Positions 53,835-64,000 of a DNA stretch of 64,000 bases are shown here, one piece after another. The DNA is taken from contig CP154956.1 of assembly GCA_039621445.1 (NCBI GenBank), positions 49,254,826 through 49,318,825 of the forward strand. The letters run 5' to 3'. The notes under the pieces were generated by a model that was not told the origin of the DNA, ran no database searches, and saw nothing but the letters and a program-made list of their open reading frames with translations. The number at the start of each line of letters is the position of its first letter. The stretch's first letter is position 1. The translations under genes were made by a program, and so were the position numbers. This DNA is from Euglena gracilis (Eukaryota; Euglenida; Euglenophyceae; Euglenales).

Positions 53835-55834
53835 TCACAGTGTGCTAGGGGGCAGGGCCGCGGCTTGGGTTTCCCACGCCCACCGGTGGAATGTGCGGCC
53901 GTCGCAGACCAACGCCCCCCGCCTCAGGCTGCGCCCCGACAGCTTGGCGTCCGATGTGAGGACCAGGACCTGAGGAGGGCAGAGGTCGGCTTGCGGGGTT
54001 TGGCTGGGGGACCTTGTGCAGCGCCTTCCCCTATCGTGCCATTGTTGGGTTGGTGAAGCGCAAAGATACACTCACAATATATTATGATGGCCGTACAGCA
54101 GACAAAGTCAGAACTAAACCTATCGCCGTATCGTACACATAAGCCGTGTCGTGTTTGCTGAGACCTCCCAGACCCCCTGACAGACGCCTGCAGACACGGC
54201 AGGCCGCACCTGGGCGACGGTCACTGTGCACTGCACCAGCTGCTGCCCCACCGAAGCCTCGAGGGCGGCGAGGGCCTCCAGCAGGGGCCGCCACGTCCCC
54301 GGCTCGGAGGTCAGCCCGAACGCGACCAGCTTCTTGTCCCTGAGCCCCAGCAGCCGCAGCGCCGCCGCCGGCTGCCCGTCGTCGGCCGCCTCCCCGGCGG
54401 CGTTGCCAGACAGCTCGTCCTGCGGCAGGCACCGGAGGCGGGCCGCCACCCAGCGGGGTCCCGAGTCCTCCAGACCGTCCAGCGCCGACAGGGCGTCGGG
54501 AGGGAGGCGGGGCGGTCTGGCGGAGGACGGGAGGGGGGCCACGCCGAGAGAGTGGCGGCATGGGCCGGCAAAGGCCCCGTGCCGCTGAAAACGAACCACA
54601 GAAAAACTGTGCCGCGGAAAAGTTCAGATGCATCAATCCGGCCGGTGCAATGCGACTTCAGTCCGGGAAAAAGCATTTGAAGGCAGGGGAGAGAAACGGC
54701 AAAGAAATGCCGCTGCAAGGCCGTCCTTTGTCCTCCGCCACCCCCGCCCTCTCCTCCCCGCCTCCGGCACGGACCGTGGCCTTCAGCACCAGGGGATCGG
54801 CGGGCGGGCGGTTTTCGGGGGCGATGAGCGACACGATGCGGTCGTCCGCCGACTGCTGCGACGTGTAGGTCACCTGCCGTGGGGGGGGGGGGGCTGATAG
54901 GAGGCTGAAGGGGCTCATCCCCCAACTGCCCTGTGAGGTCCAGGGCACACTGCGAGATTCGAGGGACTCAATTCCGGCTCCGAACAGGACCGGTCGCCAC
55001 AGGCGAAACAGAAACAAAAACGGAAAGTGCCAAAGGAATGTTTGCAGTCATTGGTGTTGGATGGCAAAAGTCCCTGGACATCTGTGGCATCACACAACCT
55101 TGGGGATGGGGAAGGGGCAGGCTTGAATGAGCGGGAAGGAGGGGGAGGCCTCCTGCAAGGGGGGATTGACCCCAGACAGAGAACTCCGCTCTGAATGAGC
55201 GGGAAGGATGGGTTGAGGGCCTCCTTCAAGTTGTTTTTTTGGGAATGACCCAGACTCTCCCCAGAGGGGGGGGGGGGTTGAGGGCTTCAAGCTGTGTATT
55301 CAGCTATTTTTTTCAATAAATTGACAAAACCAGATGATAAAAGCATAAGTCTCTTTTGAACAAAGTGCTGCGGAAGAAGACAGTTAGTGACCCCCCTGAA
55401 AGGGGGGGGGGTTCCGCAGGTGAAGGTGTACAGGTCCAGAAAGTTCATCCAGCCGTCCCTTCCTCCTCCGACACAGGACACCATCCTTTTTGGCTCCCCA
55501 AACTCCATCGGCTGAGGCTCCTCTTCCTTCTCCACTGTGGAAGAACAGAACCAGCGGTTGCAGAATTGGTGGTGGTAAGACCCCCGCCTCCCCTCCCCCC
55601 CCCCCGTGCGAAACCGACGCTTACTGAAACCCTGGGGGGGGGGGGTTCTGGTTAGCAGCTGGAGACGGGCCAGACAAACACCCCCCCCCTTTCGCAGCAG
55701 GAACTGGCGCGGGATCTCCCGCTGCCGGGTTGGGAAGCCGTCATACACAAAATTGATTGATTGCAGGAATGGTCGCCCAGATGATGGACTGACAGACAGG
55801 TAGGCAAGACAGACAGAGAAACGGACAGACAGGT

Positions 55835-55893
<59 letters not shown>

Positions 55894-56322
55894 CTTAACA
55901 ACGCCCTGTTGAGAACTTAATCTGTCGTTTCCCATTGTATTCCTTACTGAACCACGCTCCCAGGGAGAGAAATTACCACTTGGACATAGCTAGCCCTTAC
56001 TACCCCCAACTCTCCCCTCGGGCCAACCAACCAAAAACACGGCTAACTAACCCTGGTGAAGAAAGAACAAAAAGAAGCTGTGATCGGTTTCATGGCCAGA
56101 GAGCCACCAAAAACTGAAATTTGGAGGTTTTACGGGACTGACATGCCGAGGGGGACAGCGGAGCCTGTTGGGCAGCCGGCGGAGACCCGTCCTGGCCAGC
56201 AGCCCCGGGCCGGCCTCCAGCAGAGCCCGGACGAAGCTGACCGGCGGCCCCGCCCCCGCCGCCATCTGCTGGTAGGGGGCGTCCGTGAGGTCCCCCGGCT
56301 GGAGGTTTGCCAGCCCCAGGTT
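53835..56322 (-). CDS. unidentified protein, C-terminal exons (mostly conventional introns)
   Basis: Exons with good boundaries and consistent phase: 56322-56134 (NLQPGDLTDAPYQQM, then SFVRALLEAG; donor GTAAAA), 54873-54775 (VTYTSQQSADDRIVSLIAPE; acceptor ggcag|, donor GTCC), 54584-54210 (125 codons; LSALDGLEDSG, KKLVAFGLTSEPGTW, EALAALEASVG; acceptor gttttcag|, donor GTGCGG) and 53969-53835 (VLVLTSDAKLSGRSLRRGAL; TGA stop; acceptor ccctcctcag|). Possible exons near 55.78-55.65 and 55.54-55.41 kb could not be joined in phase. No family was recognised: no transmembrane segment, zinc motif or nucleotide-binding motif stands out. The N-terminus, perhaps near 56.7-56.4 kb, is unresolved. The gene is divergent from the plus-strand gene starting by 57387. 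Confidence 0.55.
55470..55565 (-). other. exon-like segment, paralogue of 51841-51965
   Basis: A pyrimidine-rich stretch ending ttccacag| is followed by VEKEEEPQPMEFGEPKR and, further on, DGWMNFLDLYTFTC. It may be an exon of the minus-strand gene described at 53835-56322, with a possible donor at a later GTCACT. Confidence 0.45.
55834..55893. repeat. (GGCA)n tetranucleotide repeat
   Basis: Fifteen or so tandem units; on the minus strand this is (TGCC)n, a pyrimidine-rich tract upstream of the acceptor-like ctgtctgtcag at about 55.79 kb. Confidence 0.95.
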
Positions 56323-57386
56323 GGCCTCAGGGCCGCCCCCGCACCGCGGCAATCATCTGACCCCCCCCCCCTTAGTTGCACTGCGGCTTGCCGTCCGTTT
56401 ATGGCCGGTGCTAGCGTCGCTTCTGCCCCGGTTTGTGTGGTGAGCCTGACCCTGACCCCCCCCCCCCCGGGGCCACGGGGAAGGGGGCGGCGCTGGCCGC
56501 GGCTGTCCACCAACACTGTGGCGGGGCGGGGGCGGAGGGGGGCCGGGCCATCAGCCGCTGGCGACGGGGCGGTGGCGGGCGTGGGCGCCGCGGGTGGGGG
56601 ACGGCCGCGGAGGCCTTCAGGGCATCGGTCCAAGTGTTCACGGAGAGCGTTTTGGCCGGGCGGTCCCCCTGTTTCCTCGACTGCCCTTCCACCGCAGCGG
56701 GGGGTGTTCTCACAGCCGGAGGCAGCGGTTTTGGTGTGACGTGGGATGGGAGGGTGTGCAATCGAGGGACGCCTGCCCACCAATCATGTGCCAATCAGGA
56801 TGGCCCTTTGGGGAAAATTCCCGCCCCGGCACATTAAATGACAAATCCACGGAGAAAATGGATTAAAAAAATGGCCAAATTTCAGCCAAAAAAAAGGTCC
56901 CTTCAGTGAAGAAAAAAAAATGTGGTTTCTGACATCCTGGACCATTGTTCGTGCGCCAAAAACGTCAAAAAAATGTGCTTTTCGACATTTGATTTTCCAC
57001 CGTTCAACCTCCGCACCGGCTATGGCCGGCGCGGGCCTAAAGACGGTCCCTAGAATTAAAAAAAAGAATCCCGTCCCTTTGGGACTGATTGGCCAGCCAA
57101 CCGCATTGCAGGTGCCCCATTTTTGTTTTGGGGGCTCAGGGCTGGGGAATCCTCGGGATCGCAGCACGGCCGGCGAAAGGCCCCGCCGCAGGGGGGGTTT
57201 TGGGACAAGGTGTGACAGCTCATCAGCTTTTGCTCTCCATGCCATAGCTTTGTGGCTGTTTGTGCCCATTTGCCTGTTTGCTCGTGGCTGTCCTGGATAC
57301 CTTGATGTCTTACATGGTTGTGCAATGAAGACACCAAGGCAAAAGGTGCGATGGCTTTGGGTTAGGCCCAGTTTCATTGTTTGCAG

Positions 57387-60300
57387 GTGCTGCTGTCAGA
57401 AATGCGGCCGTCCCTCGTGTTACACCTCTTTGATCAGCACCCCCAAGTGCACATTGTGTGGCCTGCCATCATTACCTCCGTCTTCACTTCCAGCGAAGAC
57501 CCGGTGTGTATTCAACACCTAGTTTCCTTTTCACGTGTTTTCTCGCTTTCGAACCACCACACACATCAGTTTCTCCAGTCACGAATCTCTCCCAGCTTCT
57601 CCCACAAAGAAGGAACCATCTATTTTAAGGAACCATTATTTTCTTGCACATGATAATTTCAGTGCCCGAGGAGAGGTCATCATTGTCATTGCAAGAAAAG
57701 TGAGAGTAGCAAGGAAGGATCATATTTCCGCAAGATGTTTGAATACAAAAATCAAGAATGGAAGGATAGCACCCCACAGCCACCAGAACTTCAAATTCAA
57801 AGGTTAAATTACATGGGGTTAACTAACACGCACACAAAATAAAGATTCAGCAATCAGGGGGTATTATTTTGGAGGCGTAAATTTGGAAATAAAATTGAGG
57901 TTTTTGAAAGGCTTTTTTTAAGGTTTTTTTAAAGCATTTTTAGGGCATTTTTATATTTTTAAGGTGTTAATTTTCCAAGGTAAGTCCAAGGACCATCTCG
58001 GCATCGATTTTTTTCGAGTTTGGGTGGACAGAGAATGTTCCAGCGATGCCAGAAATCATCCCCCCCCCCCCAGAATTGGCTTGATTTTGCCGAGATTTTG
58101 CAATTTTTATTTTGCTCGCATTTCGGAAATTTTGCTGTTTTAAAGTTTTATTTATGGCATTTTGGCCAAAAAATTTGAAGCATTTTTCAAATTTTTTTTT
58201 CAAAAGTTTTAAGGCGCATTGAGAATACCCCCTGTCAGCAATGTCTGGGTGAATTGGTTCCTATTTCCAACTCACAGACAACAGTTGTTGTTTTTGTTTG
58301 TGTTCGCAGCAGGGGTTTTCTTAAGCCGGAGGGCACCCCATCCCCCGGGGGGGGGTCCAGCCAGCCAGCAGCTCAAATCCAGCCAGCAGCCCAAATTTGG
58401 GCTGGGAGCCCCGCCCCCCCCGAGGGGTCGAGTGAAATAAAGTTGGGTCCAGCCCGGCCGGAGGCCGGGCTAGCCGGCCGCAGGCTGGCCAGCCAACTGG
58501 GCTGCCCAGCTCACCTATCCCTGCATTTTTCCACCTCATTGCAGCTTCCTCCATCACAGCCCCCCAGCCTTGATCCAGATCCATCCATCAAAATGTCGAA
58601 AACGGCAAAAATGTGTTAGAAAATTTTGGTTTTCATCGACCCAGCCCAGCCCAGCCCGCTCCAGCCCCAAACCCCCCTCCCCCCTATCCCCCCTCGGGGG
58701 GGGGGGGTCCAGCCAGCAGCTCATTTCCAGCCGGCAGCCTTTTTGCCAGCCGGAGCCTGGACCCCCCCCGGGGCGGTCCTTAAGAAAACCCCTGGTTCGC
58801 AGGACAGAGAAAACGAATCATGTTTGCTGTCATTTAGCATTGACAGCACTGCTGCCCCCAGTTTCAGATCCCGGCAGGGCAATTCTGCATTCTTTGCATT
58901 CTGCCTCAGGCCCGTGTCGCTGTGCATTTCAAGACAATGTTCCAGCTGCTGATCGAGGACACGCTGCGGGAGGTCCAGGACCAGTTCCGGGTGATTCACG
59001 CGGAGACGGAGATCTCGGTTTCCATTATCGCCGCCATAGAGACGCTTCCGGTCTCCAAACTTGTCACTCACACATCTTTTTCCAACATGAATCCAACCAG
59101 AAGTGACACATTTAAGTTTTTCTGCATATTTCTCTGCTGTGTAATATGTTCAAAAAATGAAAAAATGGTGGATATTGCGATTTGGGTTGCTATTGCAGGA
59201 TGAGACTGTGCGGAACGACCTGCTGCATTTCCTCTACAACGCAAAGCCGTCCCTCGTGACGCGCGGCCTGATGCGGTTGGTGCGCAGCCGCGTGACACCG
59301 TCGCAGTCTGTGGATGGGCTTATCCGGCAGTTTTGGCACGTCGTGGAGCTTGGTATCTGCCCATGATCGTGTGTTTGGGTGTTTCTGCTTGCATGGGTCC
59401 TCCAGCCTGGGACCCTGAAAACACTTCAAGGAATCTGACATTTCTTGTGTTTCATAGTATCTGGACACAAATGTCAGACCTTCTGTATGAAGCTTTCTTG
59501 AGCAGGATGAGTCCACACCAGGGGCATCCTGACAGAAATGTCACATGAGCCTGTCCTGCAACTTTAAGGTCCAATTTTACCGGAAAGAGGGAAACGAAGC
59601 AAGAAAGCCCCACAGCAGGGGTTTTCTTAAGCCGGAGGGGACCCCCCTCCCCGGGGGGGTCCAGCCAGCCAGCAGCCCAAATTCGGGCTGGGAGCCCAGG
59701 GGTCGAGTGAAATAAAGTTTGGTCAAGCCCGGCCGGAGGCCGGGCCAGCCGGCCGAAGCTGGGGCCAGCCGGCCGAAGCCGGGGCCAGCCGGCCGCAGGC
59801 TGGCCAGCCAATTGGGCGGCCCAGCTCTGGGGGGGGGGGGCGGGGCTGGGCTGGGTCGATGAAAAACAAAATTTTCCCAAACATTTTTGCTTTCTCGACA
59901 TTTTGATGGATGGAGCTAGACCAAGGCTGGGGGGTTGTGATGGAGGGAGCTGTGATGAGGGAAAAAAATGCAGGGATAGGTTACCCCCGCGGGGGGGGGG
60001 GGGCCAGCCAGCAGCTCATTTCCAGCCAGCAGCCTTTTTGCCAGCCGGAGGCTGGACCCCCCGGGGGGGGGGGTCCTCAAAAAAGCTCCTGCCCCACAGC
60101 CAAATGAATTTCCAACCATGTGGATGGATCTGCAAGTGTGTTGGCAATTGGAACTATTTTGCACAGCTTTAGAATAGGGTTTGCACAACATTTTTTGAGT
60201 GCCAGAATTTGCTTCACCGAATGTTCCAGGTTAAGGTTGAATTTTCAAGCAAAATTTCCTGCAGAACCCTTTCCTTTTTCTCCGAAAATGACCCACCATT

Positions 60301-63300
60301 CCACTGCACTTTTTTCACTGACATGTCGTCATTTATACGTGACATGTGTGGAGAAGGAGCGCGGGTTTCTTTGCAGCGGTCCCAGCTTCGGTGGTAAGCG
60401 AACACGGTTCCAGTAATGAGGACCGGAGTTTCCCCACAGTCCTCGCAGGCGGCGTGGCGTCACAGGCCCCGAGGACGACGAGAACGCTGCCAGCAAGCGG
60501 AGCTACGAGGAGGAGGTGGAGGAGCTGCTCGCGCTGCCCGGGGACTCTGACGACGAGGAGGAGGGGGAGGGCGGAGCGGGGGCCGGGGGCCGGAAGGGGC
60601 GGGCGCGGCCGCGGAAACCGGTGGTGCGCAGCTTCGCTGGCTTCCGCACCACCGTGCAGCAGTACATCGTGATGGCCCTGAAGCTGCATGCCCACGAGGT
60701 GCCGTCACACAGTCCTTTAAGGGTGCTCAGATTCAGGAACATTGGGACCCAATTTTTACTTGGGGGCGGCCAGCTGTCTTTTCCAGCCCTGTATTGTGGG
60801 TTTCTAAAGCCGGAGGGGACCGTATTCCCCGGGGGGTCCAGCCAGGCAGCACCTTTCTTCCAGCCAGCACCTCCCAGCCAGGCTGTGGACCCCTGAGGGT
60901 CTGCTGAAATAAAGTTCAGGGAAGCCCAGCAAAGTTGGGCTGGACGGGGAAAAAGGTTGACTTTTTTTCTTCAAAAGGGTTCAAAAATGACCAAAAATGG
61001 GGTTCGCATTTTCACCTCCAATTTTTGGCTAAAAATAATCCCGACCTCGCTGGGTTTGTATTTTTTGGGGTGAATTTTGGTGGCAGCCTCCAACTAAAGG
61101 GACCCCCCGGGGGAGTCCCTTTAGTTGGATCAGGGGGTCAAAATTTTTTTTTGCATTGTTGATGGAATAGGGTTACGGTTCAGAGTTTGGGTTAGGGTCA
61201 GGCCTAACTTATGGATTAGGGTAAATAGGTGCGTAAGTTAGGCCTGAAGTTAGGCCGAACTTGCGCACCTAACCCTATTCCTTCAATAACGCAAATTTTT
61301 TTTTGCCGCCCCCTGATCCAACTAAAGGGACCCCCCCCCCCAGGGGGTCCCTTCAGTTGGAGGCTGCCATTTTGGTTATCATTTGCCAGCTGGCCTGGAG
61401 CCCCCCCCCTGGACCAAGCACCTCCAGCGACAAATCCCGACAAATCCCGAAAAATCCTGACAAAACTGCAAAACCTTTTGGAAGAACATTTGCAGACAAA
61501 AGGATGGACGGAGTTTCCCAAAAGGAATGTTATGATTGGTTGTTAATGATTTCCCTGCTTTTGTCTCCAGCAGTTTTTGTTTTGGAAAACATTTTTTAGT
61601 TGTTGGATTCAAAGAAGCTTGTTTGGCCCTTGTTTGGAAGAAATTTGTTATGACCCAACAAGAATGGAATCACCATTGTAGTCTAAAAAATCCAACCCTT
61701 TAACGACCCATTGCCCAAAAATTTTTGCCTCTGGCTCCAATATTTGTCTCCGACGCGGGGACAAATATTGGTGGTCTTTGGGCAGTGGAGGAGGTGTGGT
61801 ATGGAATCCAAAGAATTATAGCACAGAGTATCATTTCAGGATGTTTTTTTTTTTTACAGCCAAAAGCAACAAAAAGTTGCCAACGTCAGCAAAAATGGCC
61901 AAAAAGCAGTCGAAGACAGTTGGCAACGTGACAAACAAACAGTCAAAAACAGCAAAAAAAAAAGTACCCAAAAGTGCCCAAAAGCGGTTTAATGGTGACC
62001 GAAAGTGACAAATGAAAACGAAAATGGCCAAAACGTGTCCAAAATTTGTAAAGTGGCCGAAAACTGGGCAAAATGGCAAAAGCAGTCAACGGCAGCCAAA
62101 ATGGTTTAAAAGTGGCAAACGTGGGCAAAATTGGCCAAGAGACACCAAGAGGCACCAAAAATGGTGAACCCCCAAATATAAGCCCCCCCCCCTCGAAAAG
62201 CAACCCCCAAGTATAAGCAACCCCTCGGCCGAAACCCAAATCTTAGCAAACCCCCTGACTGTACAGAATTAATGAATTTTCATCAAAACCACACAAAACG
62301 CCAGTAATCAGCGAATTCTAAGTGTAATCAACCACAAAATATAAGCAACCCCTGGAGCCAACTTTCGGTAACCCGAACATAAGCAACCGGTTGCTTATAT
62401 TTGGGGGGGGTAAAACAAATGTGGAAAATAATGTTCAAAGGTTAGCAAAAGTGGCCCAAAAGCGACCAAAAATTGGCAAATGCCGAAAAGTGGTCAAAAG
62501 CAGTCAAAAGCCGCAAAAAAGTGGCAAATGCGGCCCGATGTTCGCCCATAATGGACAAAAATAGCGAAAAGTTTGCAAAAGTGGGCAAACGTCGGCATAT
62601 GTTCCTCAGACCAAGTTCTTCCAAAATGATGTGGCCGGGGCCCCACCTCCAGGGTTCAAAACCTGACAAGCCCCAACAAATCCCGACAAATCCTACAACG
62701 CCACCAAAATACCAAGTGTCTGGAGGTGTTTTCTCCGGATCTCTACCCAGAGGGAGTCCATCCAGCACCTTAGTCCTGCCATCCTGTGGGATACCCCCGG
62801 GGTCCTTCGTAAAACCTCTGCCCTGGACCCAAGTCTGATGATTTCGCTTTTGATTCCTCCTTTCGCCTGACAGCAATGCAAGACACATAGCTGCACACAA
62901 CTCAGAAGGTGCCAAACTGTTGAAAGTGATCTGAACATCTCATTTTTTTTTGGACCCGAACATCTGAATTTAAGGAGAGCCCCCCCCCCCCGCCCCCATG
63001 GCTCATGGTAGCCCATGTCCCAAAACAGTACTCTCGCCCATGCACTCTGACGTAATGAAGGAGCAGATGAACAGAAATCAAGGGGTAGGGGATGTTGCCC
63101 AGGTAGGAAAAAGGGCTGCAAACCAGTCAATCTCAAGGTTGAGTCAAACCCAGAAAAAAAATGAAGCTGAAAGGGAAAACAACCAAGCAAGTAAATTATA
63201 CAAATAACCCATTTTGTTGAATAAAATTGTTTTTGATGAACCCAGAGTATCCAAGGGTCCCCAAGGGGAAATTCCAGTCGAGCCTTTCTATCCTCCTCTT

Positions 63301-64000
63301 CTGTCACAACAATTTTACATTATTCATGAAATAATGTTATTCATTGAATAATAATTGAACTTTTTTTTTCATTTAGTAGGCAATAACATTTCAATTGATT
63401 AATCGATTATTAAATTGATAATATTAGTAATTAGGAAAACCCGAAACAGAAATGTGAAGCAGTCTTGTACACTGGGAGGCGGGGGAGGGGGGCTGGGTCC
63501 GGCTGAGCCCCCCCCCCCGGGGGGTCCCCCAGGGGGGTACATTCGCTTTTCCAAAAATGGCCAAAAATCGCGATAAATGCTTAAAAAAAGCACCCTTTCA
63601 AAAAAATTTCGGCGCCTTCGGCGCCGAAAAGTGGCAGCCCCCCAGGCCCAGGGGGCACCCGGTCTTAAAAAAAACCCCTGATGTGAAGTTTTGGGCCAAT
63701 GTGGACCCCAAAAGAAGTTTGCCTTAGCCCTCAGGCTGGGCAGAGAGGCAGGAGGGACAGGGGGCAGGACGGCAGTTCCACTGATTTTTTGTCAAGTTCA
63801 AGAAACTTGTATCAGTTGATGTTTCCAGGGGGGCATTCTTGGGATGTGAGAAGGTTTTGCTGATCTGTGCAGACAGCCAAAAAAGACACTGCGGACATGC
63901 AGTCTGTGCTTTGTAGTGCTGGTGCGCAGCGCCTTGGACATCACTATTTTCCCCGTCCCACAGGATGCAGAGTGCCTGGAGCAGGTTATTGACTTTTGTA
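57387..64000 (+). CDS. unidentified helical protein with an acidic linker, conventional introns, incomplete
   Basis: Five exons join in phase with ordinary splice sites: 57387-57503 (MRPSLVLHLFDQHPQ, VWPAIITSVFTSSEDP; acceptor tttgcag|), 58910-59050 (ARVAVHFKTMFQLLIEDTL to AAIETLP; donor GTCTCC), 59199-59352 (DETVRNDLLHFLYNAK, GLMRLVRSRVTPSQSVDGL; acceptor ctattgcag|, donor GTATCT), 60466-60698 (PEDDENAASKRSYEEEVEEL, an Asp/Glu run, a basic stretch, then FRTTVQQYIVMALKL; donor GTGCCG) and 63964 onward (DAECLEQVIDFC; acceptor cgtcccacag|). The leucine-rich helical text suggests an alpha-helical repeat or scaffold protein. No family was recognised. Its introns are unusually rich in inverted-repeat elements. 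Exons lie beyond the right edge, and possibly before 57387. Confidence 0.65.
58310..58794. mobile_element. 485-bp inverted-repeat element (family A)
   Basis: The ends CAGGGGTTTTCTTAAG and CTTAAGAAAACCCCTG form a perfect 16-bp inverted repeat. The flanks are GTTCGCAG at 58302-58309 and 58795-58802, an exact 8-bp duplication. It sits after a T-rich tract, within the conventional intron 57504-58909 of the plus-strand gene. There is no coding capacity. Confidence 0.96.
59616..60091. mobile_element. 476-bp inverted-repeat element (family A)
   Basis: The left end CAGGGGTTTTCTTAAG is identical to the copy at 58310. The right end is decayed (AAAAAAGCTCCTG). The flanks are CCCCACAG at 59608-59615 and 60092-60099, an exact 8-bp duplication. 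It lies inside the conventional intron 59353-60465. Confidence 0.93.
60795..60960. mobile_element. partial or decayed family-A element
   Basis: 'ctaaagccggaggggacc', 'ggtccagcca' and 'gaaataaagtt' appear in the same order as in the family-A copies at 58.3 and 59.6 kb, but the inverted-repeat ends and flanking duplication are not recognisable. Confidence 0.6.
61082..61368. mobile_element. 287-bp nearly palindromic element with an exact 8-bp duplication
   Basis: Roughly 100-bp arms are inverted copies of each other (GGCAGCCTCCAACT at the left, its complement at the right). Each arm itself contains a hairpin around a C or G run. The centre has 'ttagggt' and 'taagttaggcctgaagttagg'. The flanks are ATTTTGGT at 61074-61081 and 61369-61376. 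It lies in the 3.3-kb conventional intron 60699-63963. Confidence 0.93.
62164..62410. mobile_element. inverted-repeat element with internal 'tataagcaacc' repeats
   Basis: The left end CCCCCAAATATAAGC is inverted at the right as GCTTATATTTGGGGG. Several direct copies of 'taagcaaccc' lie between them. No convincing flanking duplication was found. Confidence 0.6.
63460..63680. mobile_element. 221-bp element with an exact 8-bp duplication
   Basis: The flanks are ATGTGAAG at 63452-63459 and 63681-63688. It begins CAGTCTTGTAC and ends TTAAAAAAAACCCCTG, so only CAG/CTG is shared between the ends; the right end resembles family A. It contains the palindrome GGCGCCTTCGGCGCC at 63612-63626. It lies in the last intron of the plus-strand gene. 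Confidence 0.8.

Noticed and set aside
54560-54868. Plus-strand frame over the minus-strand exons at 54.2-54.9 kb
   Set aside because: The minus strand has consistent acceptors, donors and phase. The plus frame is a GC-rich shadow.

Overview
This is nuclear DNA of a microbial eukaryote, most likely a euglenid. The genes are split into short, GC-rich exons. Many introns have neither GT nor AG at their ends; instead bases from +4 pair with bases ending at -6, as described for euglenid nonconventional introns. When such introns are removed by that rule, conserved protein motifs are restored in frame (IKRLEEEVVNRIAAGEV and ENSLDAGATQ in MLH1, ATKTQLLGTLAHE and DTGCGI in the histidine kinase, QFPYEGGFVRKDLL in the TTLL12-like protein). 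Other genes in the same window use ordinary GT-AG introns. No complete rRNA, tRNA or prokaryotic feature was seen.

Layout, left to right. 0.6-2.6 kb (-): N-terminal half of the mismatch-repair ATPase MLH1. 2.6-11.7 kb: gene-poor, with microsatellites, short inverted-repeat elements, telomere-like C-rich arrays and a few doubtful exons. 11.7-12.8 kb: a 1.05 kb terminal-inverted-repeat element. 12.4-30.0 kb: three near-identical tandem copies of a ~5.6 kb unit without recognisable genes, each ending in a (TG)n/(TGCG)n microsatellite. 30.0-33.2 kb: no gene recognised. 33.2-42.0 kb (-): membrane hybrid histidine kinase with a C-terminal receiver domain. 42.0-44.5 kb: spacer with decamer arrays. 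44.5-49.3 kb (-): TTLL12-like tubulin-tyrosine-ligase family protein. 49.3-51.4 kb: spacer. 51.4-52.7 kb (-): Gemin8-like SMN-complex subunit. 53.8-56.3 kb (-): unidentified gene. 57.4-64.0 kb (+): unidentified gene with conventional introns, running off the right edge.

The most striking structure is the introns themselves. Several are terminal-inverted-repeat elements flanked by 8-bp target-site duplications, at perfect or near-perfect identity. The euglenid +4/-6 pairing rule is what such an element gives if splicing takes 3 nt from the left duplication and 5 nt from the right one (3+5=8). Elements of the same build also lie inside conventional introns and at one stop codon. The window therefore looks like a record of mobile elements becoming introns, from fresh insertions with intact duplications to old introns keeping only the geometry.

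Exon coordinates were worked out by eye. They are firm where a conserved motif crosses the junction and approximate elsewhere. The genes do not form an operon or shared pathway; they are independent housekeeping or signalling genes.
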